Assembly (NCBI GenBank): GCA_022783865.1
Contig: JALFYY010000023.1
Coordinates: 1-64,000, forward strand
DNA length: 64,000 bases
Direction: 5' to 3'
Source: Bacteroidales bacterium
GTDB taxonomy: Bacteria; Bacteroidota; Bacteroidia; Bacteroidales; Paludibacteraceae
Shown here: in pieces, positions 43,092 to 52,149 of the stretch
Numbering within the stretch: the first letter of the stretch is position 1
How the letters are laid out: the number at the start of each line of letters is the position of its first letter
Position numbers and translations under genes: made by a program
The notes under the pieces: model-generated
Told to the model about the DNA's origin: nothing
Seen by the model: only the letters and a program-made list of their open reading frames with translations
Database searches by the model: none

Positions 43092-44558
43092 ATGACAAAA
43101 GCATTCAATATCCGTATCGTATTCAAGGTCTTGGGGGCACTGATGGTGATAGAAGCACTGTTTATGCTACTGCCCACCTTAGTGAGTTGGTACTATCACG
43201 AAGCCGACCTGGCAGCCTTTGTTTTCTCGACCCTTATCACTCTGATCTGCGGCTTGATGGGCGTGCTGGCAGGCAGAGATGCAGAAAAGCATATCGGTGA
43301 ACGCGAAGGCTATTTCATTGTGGGCGTAGTTTGGATAGTATTCTCATTGTTTGGTATGCTACCTTATTATCTGAGCGGCGATATACCCAATTTTACCGAT
43401 GCCTTCTTCGAGACGATGTCGGGTTTCACCACCACAGGATCCACCATCCTGGCCAACGTGGAGAGCCAGACGCACGCCGTGCTGTTTTGGCGGGCACTGA
43501 CCCAATGGTTAGGGGGCATGGGAATCATCGTACTATCCATTGCCATCCTGCCTATGTTCGGTCTGGGCGGAATGCAGCTCTATGCCGCCGAAGTACCGGG
43601 TGTGAGCTACGAGAAACTATCGCCCCGTATTGCCGACACAAGCAAGCTGCTTTGGAGCGTATATATCATCTTCACCACCGTAGAAACGCTGCTGCTCAAA
43701 CTCTTCGGTATGAATTGGTTCGACGCCGTTTGTCATTCGTTCTCCACCATCTCGACCGGCGGTTTCTCCACTAGGAGCAATAGTCTGATGGATGCCTCCA
43801 TACCCATCCAATATACCGTCTGCATGTTTATGCTGCTCTCCGGTATCAGTTTCGTGATGTTCATCTATGCCATGCGCGGCAAGCCCCGTATGCTGTTCAA
43901 AGACGAGGAAACACGGTGGTACCTGAGCGCGACAGGCATCGCCACACTGGTGGTCAGTATAGGACTATTCATCTCCCATTATGGTCATACATGGGCAGGT
44001 GCGGAAGCCTCATTCCGAAATGGTCTGTTTACTGTGGTCAGCGCCATAACCGGTACAGGATTCTCCGTATCCAACTATTTGGACTGGATACCTTTCTTAT
44101 GGGTGCTCATCTTCTTCTGTATGTTCACCGGTGCCTGCGCCGGGAGTACGTCAGGAGGTATCAAATGGGTTCGGCTCATTATCTTCAGCAAGAACGGTTT
44201 CGCCGAACTCAAACGGCGTATTCACCCCAATGCCATCATTCCGACCAAAATCAACGGCAAGCCCATGACACAAGCCACTATCAACAATGTGACGGCATTC
44301 CTGTTCTTTTATATCCTGATTACCATACTCTCGACCATCGTAATCTGTTCTTGCGGCATACCATTCGACGAAGCCATCGGATCTACCGTTTCTTCTATCG
44401 GCAACGTGGGTATCAGTATCGGACAATTCGGTCCGTTGGGCAATTTCTCCGATTTCCCCGTTGTGGGCAAGTGGGTTTTGTCGTTCGTTATGCTTATCGG
44501 CCGTTTGGAACTCTTCACTATTCTGCTTATGTTCTCCCCTGCTCTCTGGAAAAAATAA
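43092..44558 (+). CDS. trkH: Trk potassium uptake channel TrkH
   Basis: A 488-residue inner-membrane protein that conducts potassium together with TrkA. Four M1-P-M2 repeats are apparent, with selectivity-filter-like loops: TMSGFTTTGSTIL, SFSTISTGGFSTR, SAITGTGFSV, and SSIGNVGISIG. The length is normal. It follows trkA directly, so both subunits are co-expressed; the presence of dxs at the head of the same run suggests a conserved housekeeping cluster. Confidence 0.95.
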   Translation: MTKAFNIRIVFKVLGALMVIEALFMLLPTLVSWYYHEADLAAFVFSTLITLICGLMGVLAGRDAEKHIGEREGYFIVGVVWIVFSLFGMLPYYLSGDIPNFTDAFFETMSGFTTTGSTILANVESQTHAVLFWRALTQWLGGMGIIVLSIAILPMFGLGGMQLYAAEVPGVSYEKLSPRIADTSKLLWSVYIIFTTVETLLLKLFGMNWFDAVCHSFSTISTGGFSTRSNSLMDASIPIQYTVCMFMLLSGISFVMFIYAMRGKPRMLFKDEETRWYLSATGIATLVVSIGLFISHYGHTWAGAEASFRNGLFTVVSAITGTGFSVSNYLDWIPFLWVLIFFCMFTGACAGSTSGGIKWVRLIIFSKNGFAELKRRIHPNAIIPTKINGKPMTQATINNVTAFLFFYILITILSTIVICSCGIPFDEAIGSTVSSIGNVGISIGQFGPLGNFSDFPVVGKWVLSFVMLIGRLELFTILLMFSPALWKK

Positions 44559-44575
44559 AATATCACACCTTCTAT

Positions 44576-46021
44576 ATGAAGTTCCGCCCCGTCTATATCA
44601 GCCTTTTCATTTTCATAGTAGTCGGTTTGCTTGCCGCTTTGGCAGCCGTTTTTCCAAAAGAAGGCATACAGATTGGCGATATCACTTTGCGCTTCCCTTC
44701 ACTGCAGGAGTTCCTTTGTGTCAACGAAAAAGATACTGTCTCCGATGATACTCCTTCGCCCGAAGAACTGCTGGCGCTGCAATTGGCTCAAATGCGCTCT
44801 GAAGAGGAAATGCCCTTTATTTCATTCTTCACGTATAGCCCGGAGCGTATCTGCTTTCCGCAAACCGACAGCACCGCCGCAGGAATGGGCGATTCCACCT
44901 ATCTGGACGGGGTATATCGTGCTTTGCTGCAAGCCGACACCGCCAAAGTGCACATAGTGCATTACGGTGACTCGCAGATTGAGGAGGATCGCATCACACT
45001 TATCCTGCGCCGACGGCTGCAAGAGCGTTTTTCGGGCAACGGCGTCGGACTGCTGCCACTCTATCAATCGGTGCAGACACGCACTGTCGGGCAACATACC
45101 ACCCCCGAGCCTACCCGCTATATGGTCTATGGAATGCCTTCCATGCGTCGGCAAAACAATCTGTACGGACCGATGGGACAAGTTGCCATTCTTGACACCA
45201 CCATCCGTGTCAGTATCACGCCACGCAGCAAAATGACAGGGCTGTATTCGGCTCATTACGCTGACCTGCTCACCCTGCTTACTCATTCCGAGAATCCCGT
45301 CTGCGCCACTGTACAAGGGCAACGCCACACTATCAGTCCGAATAGCAATCCATTGCAATTCACTACCATACAACTCAAAGACAGCACTACCCGACTCAAC
45401 TTGCAGCTCTCCGGCAAAGGCGATATCTATGGCATTCTGTTGGAAGGCAGACACGGCGTCAATATCGACAACATCCCGATGCGAGGCTGCTCAGGCACCG
45501 TCTTCACCGGCATCAACCGTGACCAACTCAGCACCTATTTTCAGCAAACCAATACCCGCCTCATCATTCTCCAATATGGCGGCAACCATGTACCCAGCTT
45601 GCATTCGGAAATGCGCATACAGGAATATATCAGCAACATAACCAAGCAGATAGAATATCTTCACAGCCTCGCACCCGAAGCGGCTATTCTCTTTATCGGA
45701 CCGAGCGATATGTCCACACGCTACCATGGCACCATGCAAACATATCCCGTTCTGCCCGGTTTCGAAGCCCGATTGGCACGAGCCGTCACCCATGCCGGAG
45801 CCGCCTATTGGAGCCTCTTCAATGCCATGGGCGGACAAGGTGCTATGCTTCAATGGGTCAAAACCGGCTTGGCGGGAAGCGACCATATCCATTTCACTGC
45901 CAAAGGTGCGGAAAAAGCCGGAGATATGCTCTATCAATCTCTTATGACGGGATTCGACTACTATCTCTGGCGACAAGCCACTTATTGTCCTGTTGATCAA
46001 AACCCGACGAAAGACCAATGA
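44576..46021 (+). CDS. Periplasmic SGNH/GDSL-like protein partnered with MBOAT
   Basis: A 481-residue protein with one N-terminal membrane segment (about 6-25) and a periplasmic SGNH-like domain. The start at 44,576 gives this anchor, 17 bases after trkH; the longer frame lies inside trkH. Block I is HYGDSQIEED (nucleophile Ser in GDSQ); QYGGNHVP (Gly/Asn oxyanion block) and DHIHFTAKGAEKAG (catalytic Asp-x-x-His equivalent) follow. The gene overlaps the MBOAT gene by four bases (ATGA), the usual arrangement of AlgI/DltB-type acyl exporters with a periplasmic SGNH acyltransferase. It probably transfers or removes acyl groups on a surface polymer; the polymer is unknown. Confidence 0.85.
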   Translation: MKFRPVYISLFIFIVVGLLAALAAVFPKEGIQIGDITLRFPSLQEFLCVNEKDTVSDDTPSPEELLALQLAQMRSEEEMPFISFFTYSPERICFPQTDSTAAGMGDSTYLDGVYRALLQADTAKVHIVHYGDSQIEEDRITLILRRRLQERFSGNGVGLLPLYQSVQTRTVGQHTTPEPTRYMVYGMPSMRRQNNLYGPMGQVAILDTTIRVSITPRSKMTGLYSAHYADLLTLLTHSENPVCATVQGQRHTISPNSNPLQFTTIQLKDSTTRLNLQLSGKGDIYGILLEGRHGVNIDNIPMRGCSGTVFTGINRDQLSTYFQQTNTRLIILQYGGNHVPSLHSEMRIQEYISNITKQIEYLHSLAPEAAILFIGPSDMSTRYHGTMQTYPVLPGFEARLARAVTHAGAAYWSLFNAMGGQGAMLQWVKTGLAGSDHIHFTAKGAEKAGDMLYQSLMTGFDYYLWRQATYCPVDQNPTKDQ

Positions 46022-47907
46022 CCGACCTCTTTCGACATATCTTCGCTTTCGACCCCGATAGTCCGTTGCTCTTCACGCAATTCTATTTCTGGGCGTTCTT
46101 TGCCATTGTCTATGCCGTCTTCAGTCTTTTGCATTCCAAACGCCTGCTGCGCAATACGTTCCTTCTGTTCGTCAGCCTCTTTTTCTACTACAAAAGCAGT
46201 GGCTTGGCGGTACTGATTCTTCTCTTCGTCACTTGCTCCGACTATCTTCTCGCCCGGCTCATTTATCGCGCCAAGCAACATGGCACCCGTCCGTGGCGTG
46301 CCCGTTTCTGGCTTATTGTCAGTGTAATGCTCGACCTCGGGCTGCTTTGTTACTTCAAGTATGCCTACTTTTTCACCAATATGCTCAACGACCTGCTTGG
46401 CACGCACTTGCAAGTCTTCGACATCTTCGCTTGGGCAGGCAACGGTTTTTCCGCCGATGGTCGTTTTGCTGTTGATAGTATCGTACTGCCCGTCGGCATC
46501 TCTTTCTATATTTTTCAGGTAATCTCCTATACCGCCGACGTCTATTATGGCAAAATACGCCCTGTCACCAACCTGCTCGATTTCGGGTTCTATGTCTCTT
46601 TCTTCCCGCAACTTGTGGCAGGACCGATAGTCCGGGCGTCTGAATTTATCCCGCAACTCTATCGCCCTTTCCGCCTGTCGCGCCGTCAGTTCGGTATAGC
46701 CGTCTTTTGGATAGTCAATGGACTTATAAAGAAAATCATACTCTCTGACTATCTGGCAGTTAATTTCATCGACCGTGTTTTCCAGAACCCGCTTCTCTTC
46801 TCCGGATTCGAAAACCTCTCTGCCCTTTTCTTCTACTCGTTGCAAGTCTATGCCGACTTCTCCGGCTACACCGATATCGCCATTGGCGTAGCCATGCTCA
46901 TGGGATTTTTCTTGCCGAAGAACTTCAACTCGCCCTACAAAGCCGCCAATCCACAGGATTTCTGGCGGCGTTGGCATATGTCGCTCTCCCGATGGCTCAA
47001 GAATTACCTCTATATACCCCTTGGCGGCAACCGCAATGCTACTTTCGGCACCTTCTTTTGGATTATCCTTATCGGACTGATTGCCCTCATTCTCACCCAC
47101 AATATTTGGGCGGTAATCGTAGTGATTGTCATTGCATTAGCCGTTTTTCTCACCGCTTGGCTCAAGCCCTCGCGCCGCAAGAAAATCTATGCCAACCTCA
47201 ATTCGTTCATCACCATGCTCCTTGGCGGACTCTGGCATGGTGCCAGTTGGAACTTTATGGTTTGGGGCGGACTCAACGGTGCCGGAATGATTGCCTACAA
47301 AGGTTGGAAAGACCTCAATTGGCACCTGCGTATGCTCTCTGTCCTCCTTCTGACCTGTATCTCAATCACCGTCAAGCATTTCTTCCCGTCCCCGCTCCTC
47401 AATATTCTCACCCTCTGGCTCGTCATCCTCTCTGCCGGCACCCTCATTCGCTATATCTACCACCTCATCGGAACACGACATACACCTTTGACAGACAATA
47501 CATTATCACGACACATAGCCACGGCGTTCGCTACAGTTTGGGCAGTGGCACAAACCTTCACCTTCATCACTTTCACCCGTCTGTTCTTCCGTTCCGGATC
47601 TAATCTCGACCCTGCACTTGCCAACCAAGAAGCATGGCTCACAGCCACCAATATGGTCCATCAGATCGGTAGCACATGGAATCTTGACGCCATTCCTCAT
47701 ATTATCCTCCAATACGCCAATATCTACCTGCTGTTTATAATAGGTATGCTCATCCATTGGTTTCCCGATAAGTTCAAACAATACTACCGTCTCTGCTTTG
47801 CCCGTCTCCCTCTTTGGCTCATGGCACTCATCGTCGTAGGTGTAGTATTCATTGTTTATCAGTTTATTACAGCAGATCTTCAGTCGTTCATCTATTTCCA
47901 ATTCTAA
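46018..47907 (+). CDS. MBOAT-family O-acyltransferase (AlgI/DltB-like)
   Basis: A 629-residue polytopic inner-membrane acyltransferase. About eleven hydrophobic segments are visible. Family motifs are PVGISFYIFQVISY, FFPQLVAGPIVRA, DFSGYTDIAIGVA, DFWRRWHMSLSRWLKNYLYIPLGGNR, and LLGGLWHGASWNFMVWGGLNG, which holds the catalytic His. MBOAT proteins of this kind move acyl groups, often acetyl, across the membrane for attachment to exopolysaccharides or cell-wall polymers by a periplasmic partner, here the overlapping SGNH-like protein. At 629 residues it is longer than AlgI (about 520). The acceptor is not visible from the context. Confidence 0.93.
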   Translation: MTDLFRHIFAFDPDSPLLFTQFYFWAFFAIVYAVFSLLHSKRLLRNTFLLFVSLFFYYKSSGLAVLILLFVTCSDYLLARLIYRAKQHGTRPWRARFWLIVSVMLDLGLLCYFKYAYFFTNMLNDLLGTHLQVFDIFAWAGNGFSADGRFAVDSIVLPVGISFYIFQVISYTADVYYGKIRPVTNLLDFGFYVSFFPQLVAGPIVRASEFIPQLYRPFRLSRRQFGIAVFWIVNGLIKKIILSDYLAVNFIDRVFQNPLLFSGFENLSALFFYSLQVYADFSGYTDIAIGVAMLMGFFLPKNFNSPYKAANPQDFWRRWHMSLSRWLKNYLYIPLGGNRNATFGTFFWIILIGLIALILTHNIWAVIVVIVIALAVFLTAWLKPSRRKKIYANLNSFITMLLGGLWHGASWNFMVWGGLNGAGMIAYKGWKDLNWHLRMLSVLLLTCISITVKHFFPSPLLNILTLWLVILSAGTLIRYIYHLIGTRHTPLTDNTLSRHIATAFATVWAVAQTFTFITFTRLFFRSGSNLDPALANQEAWLTATNMVHQIGSTWNLDAIPHIILQYANIYLLFIIGMLIHWFPDKFKQYYRLCFARLPLWLMALIVVGVVFIVYQFITADLQSFIYFQF

Positions 47908-47915
47908 TATTTATT

Positions 47916-48509
47916 ATGTTCACTCATCTCATAGGACTCACCGGCGGCATCGGAAGCGGCAAATCCGCCATTGCCGAAGGATTGCGCGCACTGGGCTATC
48001 CCACCTACGACTCCGACCGTGCAGCTCAGTCACTCATTAATAAGAACTTGGCTGTCCGTAGCCAAATCGAACTGTTGTTTGGCAGCGATATCTACGTCAA
48101 TGGCGAATATGACCGGCAGCGCGTTTCCGGTCTCGTCTTCGCTGACCCGCAACTCCTTAACAAGCTCAATGCTATCGTACATCCGGCTGTGATGTCCGAC
48201 CTCAGACAATGGGCAAAAAGTCAGACCGCCCGGTTCTCTTTCATCGAGTCCGCCATTCTCTTCGAGAGCGGATTGGATAAACTTTGTCGGGCTACCGTTT
48301 GTATCACTGCCCCCGAGGAACTGCGCATCCACCGGACTATCCGGCGCGACAATGCCACCGAGGCGCAAGTGCTGGCGCGTATCCATAATCAGATGGCGGA
48401 AGAAGAACGCCAGAAACGTGCTTCCTGGGTCATTCATAACGACCGTGATGCAGATATCGGCGAACTTTGTTTGCAAATACAAAAGTTTTGTAGTACCTTT
48501 GTAGATTGA
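47916..48509 (+). CDS. coaE: Dephospho-CoA kinase
   Basis: A 197-residue kinase performing the last step of coenzyme A biosynthesis. The P-loop GLTGGIGSGKS is near the N-terminus, followed by YDSDRAAQ, a conserved family motif; NAIVHPAV and ESAILFESGLDK are also typical. The start at 47,916 is chosen because it puts the P-loop at the usual distance; the longer frame is inside the MBOAT gene. It lies 8 bases after that gene. A promoter for the next gene begins within its 3' end. Confidence 0.95.
   Translation: MFTHLIGLTGGIGSGKSAIAEGLRALGYPTYDSDRAAQSLINKNLAVRSQIELLFGSDIYVNGEYDRQRVSGLVFADPQLLNKLNAIVHPAVMSDLRQWAKSQTARFSFIESAILFESGLDKLCRATVCITAPEELRIHRTIRRDNATEAQVLARIHNQMAEEERQKRASWVIHNDRDADIGELCLQIQKFCSTFVD
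48470..48501 (+). promoter_or_regulatory. Internal promoter for the MBL-fold gene
   Basis: TTTG at 48,470-48,473, 20 bases, then TACCTTTG at 48,494-48,501, 15 bases before the next start codon. It lies within the 3' end of coaE, so the downstream genes can be transcribed independently. Confidence 0.7.
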
Positions 48510-48516
48510 AATAAAA

Positions 48517-49332
48517 ATGCACACGATGTCCAAATTCATCTTTCGGTGTTTCGCATCCGGCAGTAGCGGCAATTGCTACTATATCGGCACGCATCAGCAA
48601 GGGATTCTTATTGATGCGGGAATCTCTGCACGCACCATTCGGACCAATCTCCGGGAGATGGGGCTCGACTTTCGCAACATCATGGGCATTCTCGTCACAC
48701 ACGACCATGCCGACCACATTCGTGCCGTCGGGACGCTGGGAGAGCGGTTCCATATTCCTGTCTATGCCACGCACGACATTCACGCCGGAATCGACCGCAA
48801 CTATGGCGTCCAGGAGAAACTGCGCACCTCTCGCCATTATTTCGAAAAAGGCGTAGAATTCTCGCTTTGTGGCATGAAAATCAATACTTTCGGCATTTCG
48901 CACGATAGTACCGAGTGTGTCTCTTACGTCATCGATGCCGACAACGTGCGTTTCATGATTGCCACCGATGTGGGCTGTGTCGATGATAATCTGCGGCAGT
49001 ATATACGCACTGCGAATTATCTCGTCATAGAGGCAAACCACGACGAGCGGATGCTCCTCAACGGCCCCTACCCCTCCTACCTTAAAGCACGCATTCTGTC
49101 TGACAAAGGACACATGAGCAACAACACTTGCGGACAGCTCCTTGCCGAAAATTATACCGGCAAACTGCGCCACATCTTCCTTTGTCACCTCAGCAAAGAA
49201 AACAACACACCCGAAGTGGCGTACGCCACTGTCAAGAACCACTTGGAAACCATCGGATTAGAGGTCGGTAAAGATATCCAGATGCAAACCTTGGAACGTC
49301 TTACCCCCTCGCCTGCATACGACTTAATATAA
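48517..49332 (+). CDS. MBL-fold metallo-hydrolase (YycJ/WalJ-like)
   Basis: A 271-residue cytoplasmic metallo-beta-lactamase-fold protein. The start may be M1 or M4 (48,526). It opens with FRCFASGSSGNCYYIG, typical of the YycJ family, and carries the zinc motif THDHADH, a later His in FGISHDSTE, and the Asp in ATDVGCVDD; LSDKGHMSNNTCG follows. Relatives act as 5'-3' exonucleases linked to mismatch repair or cell-wall signalling; the activity here is inferred. It has its own promoter and starts a group with the DPM1-like and M23 genes. Confidence 0.9.
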   Translation: MHTMSKFIFRCFASGSSGNCYYIGTHQQGILIDAGISARTIRTNLREMGLDFRNIMGILVTHDHADHIRAVGTLGERFHIPVYATHDIHAGIDRNYGVQEKLRTSRHYFEKGVEFSLCGMKINTFGISHDSTECVSYVIDADNVRFMIATDVGCVDDNLRQYIRTANYLVIEANHDERMLLNGPYPSYLKARILSDKGHMSNNTCGQLLAENYTGKLRHIFLCHLSKENNTPEVAYATVKNHLETIGLEVGKDIQMQTLERLTPSPAYDLI

Positions 49333-49341
49333 TACCACAAT

Positions 49342-50073
49342 ATGGACAGATTAGTCATCATCCCGACTTACAACGAGAAAGAAAACATTGAGAACATCAT
49401 CAATGCCGTCCTCTCTCTACCCATTGATTTTCACGTACTTGTCATCGACGACGGCTCGCCCGACGGCACTGCCGACATCGTCAAAACTATGCAAAACCGG
49501 CACCCCGAAAGTATTCATCTCATCGAGCGTCAAGGCAAACAGGGACTCGGTACTGCCTACATCGCAGGTTTCAAATGGGCTGTTGAACATCAGTACGAAT
49601 ACATCTTTGAGATGGATGCCGATTTCTCCCATAACCCGCAGGATCTCCTCAAACTCTACGATGCCTGCGCCAATGGCGGAGCCGATGTAGCCATCGGAAG
49701 TCGCTATGTTACAGGAGTTAACGTTGTCAATTGGCCCATGGGACGGGTTCTCATGTCCTACTTCGCCAGCAAGTATGTACGTTTCATCCTCGGTATTGAT
49801 ATCCACGATACTACTGCCGGTTTCCTTTGTTACCGCAAGCATGTGCTCGAAACCATCGAACTTGACAAGATTCGTTTCAAAGGCTATGCTTTCCAAATCG
49901 AAATGAAGTTCACCGCCTACAAGTGCGGGTTCAAGATTCAGGAAGTGCCCATTATCTTCATCAACCGTGTGCTCGGTACATCCAAGATGTCAGGCGGTAT
50001 CTTCTCCGAAGCCCTCTTGGGCGTCATCCGGCTCAAGATGGAATCTTGGACACGCAAATATCCGCAAAAGTAA
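49342..50073 (+). CDS. Polyprenol monophosphomannose synthase-like GT2 glycosyltransferase
   Basis: A 243-residue family-2 glycosyltransferase of the DPM1 type. Motifs are VIIPTYNEKENIENII, VIDDGSPDGTADI, EMDADFSHNPQDL (the DxD metal site), and SRYVTGVNVVNWP. There is no C-terminal membrane domain, so it is peripheral to the membrane. It is expected to charge a polyprenyl phosphate with mannose or another hexose for surface-polymer or protein glycosylation. It starts 9 bases after the MBL gene and ends 6 before the M23 peptidase. Confidence 0.93.
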   Translation: MDRLVIIPTYNEKENIENIINAVLSLPIDFHVLVIDDGSPDGTADIVKTMQNRHPESIHLIERQGKQGLGTAYIAGFKWAVEHQYEYIFEMDADFSHNPQDLLKLYDACANGGADVAIGSRYVTGVNVVNWPMGRVLMSYFASKYVRFILGIDIHDTTAGFLCYRKHVLETIELDKIRFKGYAFQIEMKFTAYKCGFKIQEVPIIFINRVLGTSKMSGGIFSEALLGVIRLKMESWTRKYPQK

Positions 50074-50079
50074 ACTGCC

Positions 50080-51285
50080 ATGAAGCGCCTGCCGTACATC
50101 TTCCTTTGTCTGTTGCTCCTTTCATGCAGCAAACCCGAATCGCGCCACGAGGACAATGGCAACGTAGTCAACGAGATACGCTACGAATATGGGATTCCTG
50201 TCGATTCTTTTCTCATCGTCAAAGGCACCATCCGAAGCGGTGAAACCCTCAGCGGTATTCTCACGAGGCTCGGAGCTACCTCTTTCGCACTGCGCCAACT
50301 GCCTTCTATCGACCCTGACCTGTTTGATATCCGCAAGATACGTGCCGGCAAAGACTATATGGCGTTCTATCGTCCCGACTCCGTCCTCAACTATTTCGTC
50401 TATCAACCCGATGTGCTCACTGGCATCGTACTCGATATGCGCGATACGCTCCATGTCGAGAAGAAAATCAAAGAGATAACCCGTGTCCGCAAATATACCG
50501 AATGCCGGATTGAATCCTCGCTTTGGAACGCCATGGTTGACAGCAAAGCCAATCCGCAACTGGCGCTCGAACTGTCCGAAATCTATGCCTGGACCATCGA
50601 TTTCTTCGGATTGCAAAAAGGCGACTGCTTCCGGGCGTACTACGACGAGTCCTATGTCGATGACACCGTATCTATTGGTGTCTCACGTATCTACGCCGCA
50701 TTGTTCACTCGGGGCAACCATACGCAGGAGGCGTTCTTTTTCGAGAACGAAGATATCCACGGCTATTTCGATTGCAAAGGCGCAAGTCTCCAGAAGGCTT
50801 TCCTCAAAGCCCCGCTCAACTACAAGCGCATTTCATCCACCTTCACCTATCATCGCAAACACCCTATTTATAAGACCGTCCGTCCCCACACCGGTGTCGA
50901 TTATGCCGCACCCATGGGTACCCCCGTCGTTTCTATCGGCGATGGCGTAGTCATCTTCAAAGGATATCAAGGAGGAGGAGGCAATACCGTCAAGATTCGG
51001 CACAACAGCACCTATACCACCGCCTACCTGCACCTTTCCAAATATGGGAAAGGCATCGCCAACGGTGTACACGTCAAACAAGGGCAAATCATTGGATATG
51101 TGGGCAGTACGGGTGCTTCCACCGGACCACATCTCGACTTTCGGGTATGGAAAAACAATACGCCCGTCAATCCCCTCACCCTTGAGTCGCCCCCTGTTGC
51201 ACCCGTTCCCGAACGCTACATGACCGACTTCATGGGCACAGTCAGAGAACTGGCTCCGCTCATCGGATTCAATCTGCCGGAATAA
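50080..51285 (+). CDS. M23-family peptidoglycan peptidase lipoprotein
   Basis: A 401-residue lipoprotein (LLSC, lipidated Cys16). An OapA/LysM-like domain (about 45-110; GTIRSGETLSGILTRLGA) and a second beta domain precede an M23 (LytM) domain at about 250-365. Metal ligands are His270 and Asp274 (RPHTGVDYAAP), with a conserved His at 318 (YLHLS). The last motif reads GPHLDFRVW: where most M23 enzymes have His-x-His, this one has His351-Leu-Asp353. The domain order matches periplasmic endopeptidases acting on peptide cross-links; with Asp in place of the usual third ligand, activity needs proof. Confidence 0.93.
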   Translation: MKRLPYIFLCLLLLSCSKPESRHEDNGNVVNEIRYEYGIPVDSFLIVKGTIRSGETLSGILTRLGATSFALRQLPSIDPDLFDIRKIRAGKDYMAFYRPDSVLNYFVYQPDVLTGIVLDMRDTLHVEKKIKEITRVRKYTECRIESSLWNAMVDSKANPQLALELSEIYAWTIDFFGLQKGDCFRAYYDESYVDDTVSIGVSRIYAALFTRGNHTQEAFFFENEDIHGYFDCKGASLQKAFLKAPLNYKRISSTFTYHRKHPIYKTVRPHTGVDYAAPMGTPVVSIGDGVVIFKGYQGGGGNTVKIRHNSTYTTAYLHLSKYGKGIANGVHVKQGQIIGYVGSTGASTGPHLDFRVWKNNTPVNPLTLESPPVAPVPERYMTDFMGTVRELAPLIGFNLPE

Positions 51286-51307
51286 TACCGCCATAGCCCG
51301 ATTGCAG

Positions 51308-51347
51308 AAATTGTCAAATTGTAAAATAGTAAAATCGTCAAATTATG
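51308..51347. repeat. Octamer array (5 units) ending in the HIT start codon
   Basis: Units AAATTGTC, AAATTGTA, AAATAGTA, AAATCGTC, AAATTATG. The ATG of the last unit is the start codon of the HIT gene. The units are the reverse complement of the GACAATTT family. Confidence 0.75.
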
Positions 51348-51770
51348 TATTCCGACCCTTCCCAATGTTTGTATTGCACCGACAATCAAACGCTCCACGA
51401 CCTTATGCTTCCCATTGCCAATCTCCGTGTTTCACGTGCTTTCCTGTTCAAGGAGCAAACCTACCACGGACGGTGCTTGGTAGCTTATAATGGGCATGTC
51501 AACGATCTCAACGAACTGTCCGATGACGAGCGCAATGCTTTTATGGCTGACGTAGCGCAAGTCACCCGTGCCATGCAACGTGTATTCAATCCCGAGAAGA
51601 TTAACTACGGCGCTTATTCCGATAAGCTCTCGCATCTTCATTTCCACCTTGCGCCCAAGTACGTTGACGGTCCCGACTACGGCGGTACTTTCCGCATGAA
51701 TCCCGGCGAGGTGTACCTCACTGACGCCGAGTACACCGGAATGATTCAGGCCCTCCGCCAAGCCCTGTAA
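51345..51770 (+). CDS. HIT-family nucleotide-binding hydrolase
   Basis: A 141-residue histidine-triad protein. The HIT motif is SHLHFHLAP with His97, His99 and His101; Cys8 and Cys11 (CLYC) suggest the zinc site seen in many members. HIT proteins hydrolyse nucleotidyl phosphates such as AMP-linked or Ap4A-type compounds; the substrate here is unknown. It is 59 bases after the M23 gene, and its start codon belongs to the octamer array described separately. Length is normal for the family. Confidence 0.92.
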   Translation: MYSDPSQCLYCTDNQTLHDLMLPIANLRVSRAFLFKEQTYHGRCLVAYNGHVNDLNELSDDERNAFMADVAQVTRAMQRVFNPEKINYGAYSDKLSHLHFHLAPKYVDGPDYGGTFRMNPGEVYLTDAEYTGMIQALRQAL

Positions 51771-51879
51771 TCCGGCACTAACCGTCTTGTAATCAAGCAT
51801 AAACCGCCCTGCTACTTGGCGCAAGTTACCCTGTGGCATAACACCAACCACCCGATAGCCGGCATACCCCGTCCCTTTC

Positions 51880-52041
51880 ATCAACATACCACATACATGC
51901 CGTTATTTGGTTATTATTTGGTTATTATTTGGTTGTTATTTGGTTATTCAGCCTACCATAAGCCACCTATACCCGTAGCACACCCGTACCATCATGGGAC
52001 ATACATAAGACATACATAGTATATACACGGAACATACATTA
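51880..52041. repeat. 11-mer array region, about 14 units
   Basis: Consecutive 11-mers with two short interruptions (3 and 5 bases). Clear repeats are RTTATTTGGTT four times (51,902-51,945), ACCCGTAGCAC and ACCCGTACCAT (51,971-51,992), and GACATACATAA and GACATACATAG (51,998-52,019). Flanking units are related but diverged. Confidence 0.8.
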
Positions 52042-52062
52042 AAGGAACTGACTCATTGTAGA

Positions 52063-52093
52063 GACGCGATTAGGACTTGTCCAATCGCGTCTA
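52063..52093. repeat. Long inverted repeat
   Basis: Arms AGACGCGATT and AATCGCGTCT enclose GGAC and GTCC around a TT centre, giving up to 14 paired bases with one bulged A. It resembles dispersed AGACGCGA-type palindromes and may form a bidirectional hairpin; no T-run follows. Confidence 0.6.
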
Positions 52094-52099
52094 AGATAT

Positions 52100-52134
52100 T
52101 AACTATTAACTATTGGCTATCAACTATTAACTAA
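52100..52134. repeat. Heptamer array (5 units)
   Basis: Units TTAACTA, TTAACTA, TTGGCTA, TCAACTA, TTAACTA, ending 15 bases before the next start codon at 52,150. Confidence 0.75.
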
Positions 52135-52149
52135 TACACCACTTTTACC

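Larger units (their letters stand above)
51771..52149. other. Intergenic region dominated by tandem short repeats
   Basis: No gene is seen in these 379 bases. From 51,880 to 52,041 they are almost entirely 11-mers; 52,063-52,093 is a long inverted repeat; 52,100-52,134 is a heptamer array. Confidence 0.75.

Noticed and set aside
43916..44575. Extension of the SGNH-like gene into trkH
   Set aside because: Out-of-frame translation of trkH; the start at 44,576 gives a proper membrane anchor.
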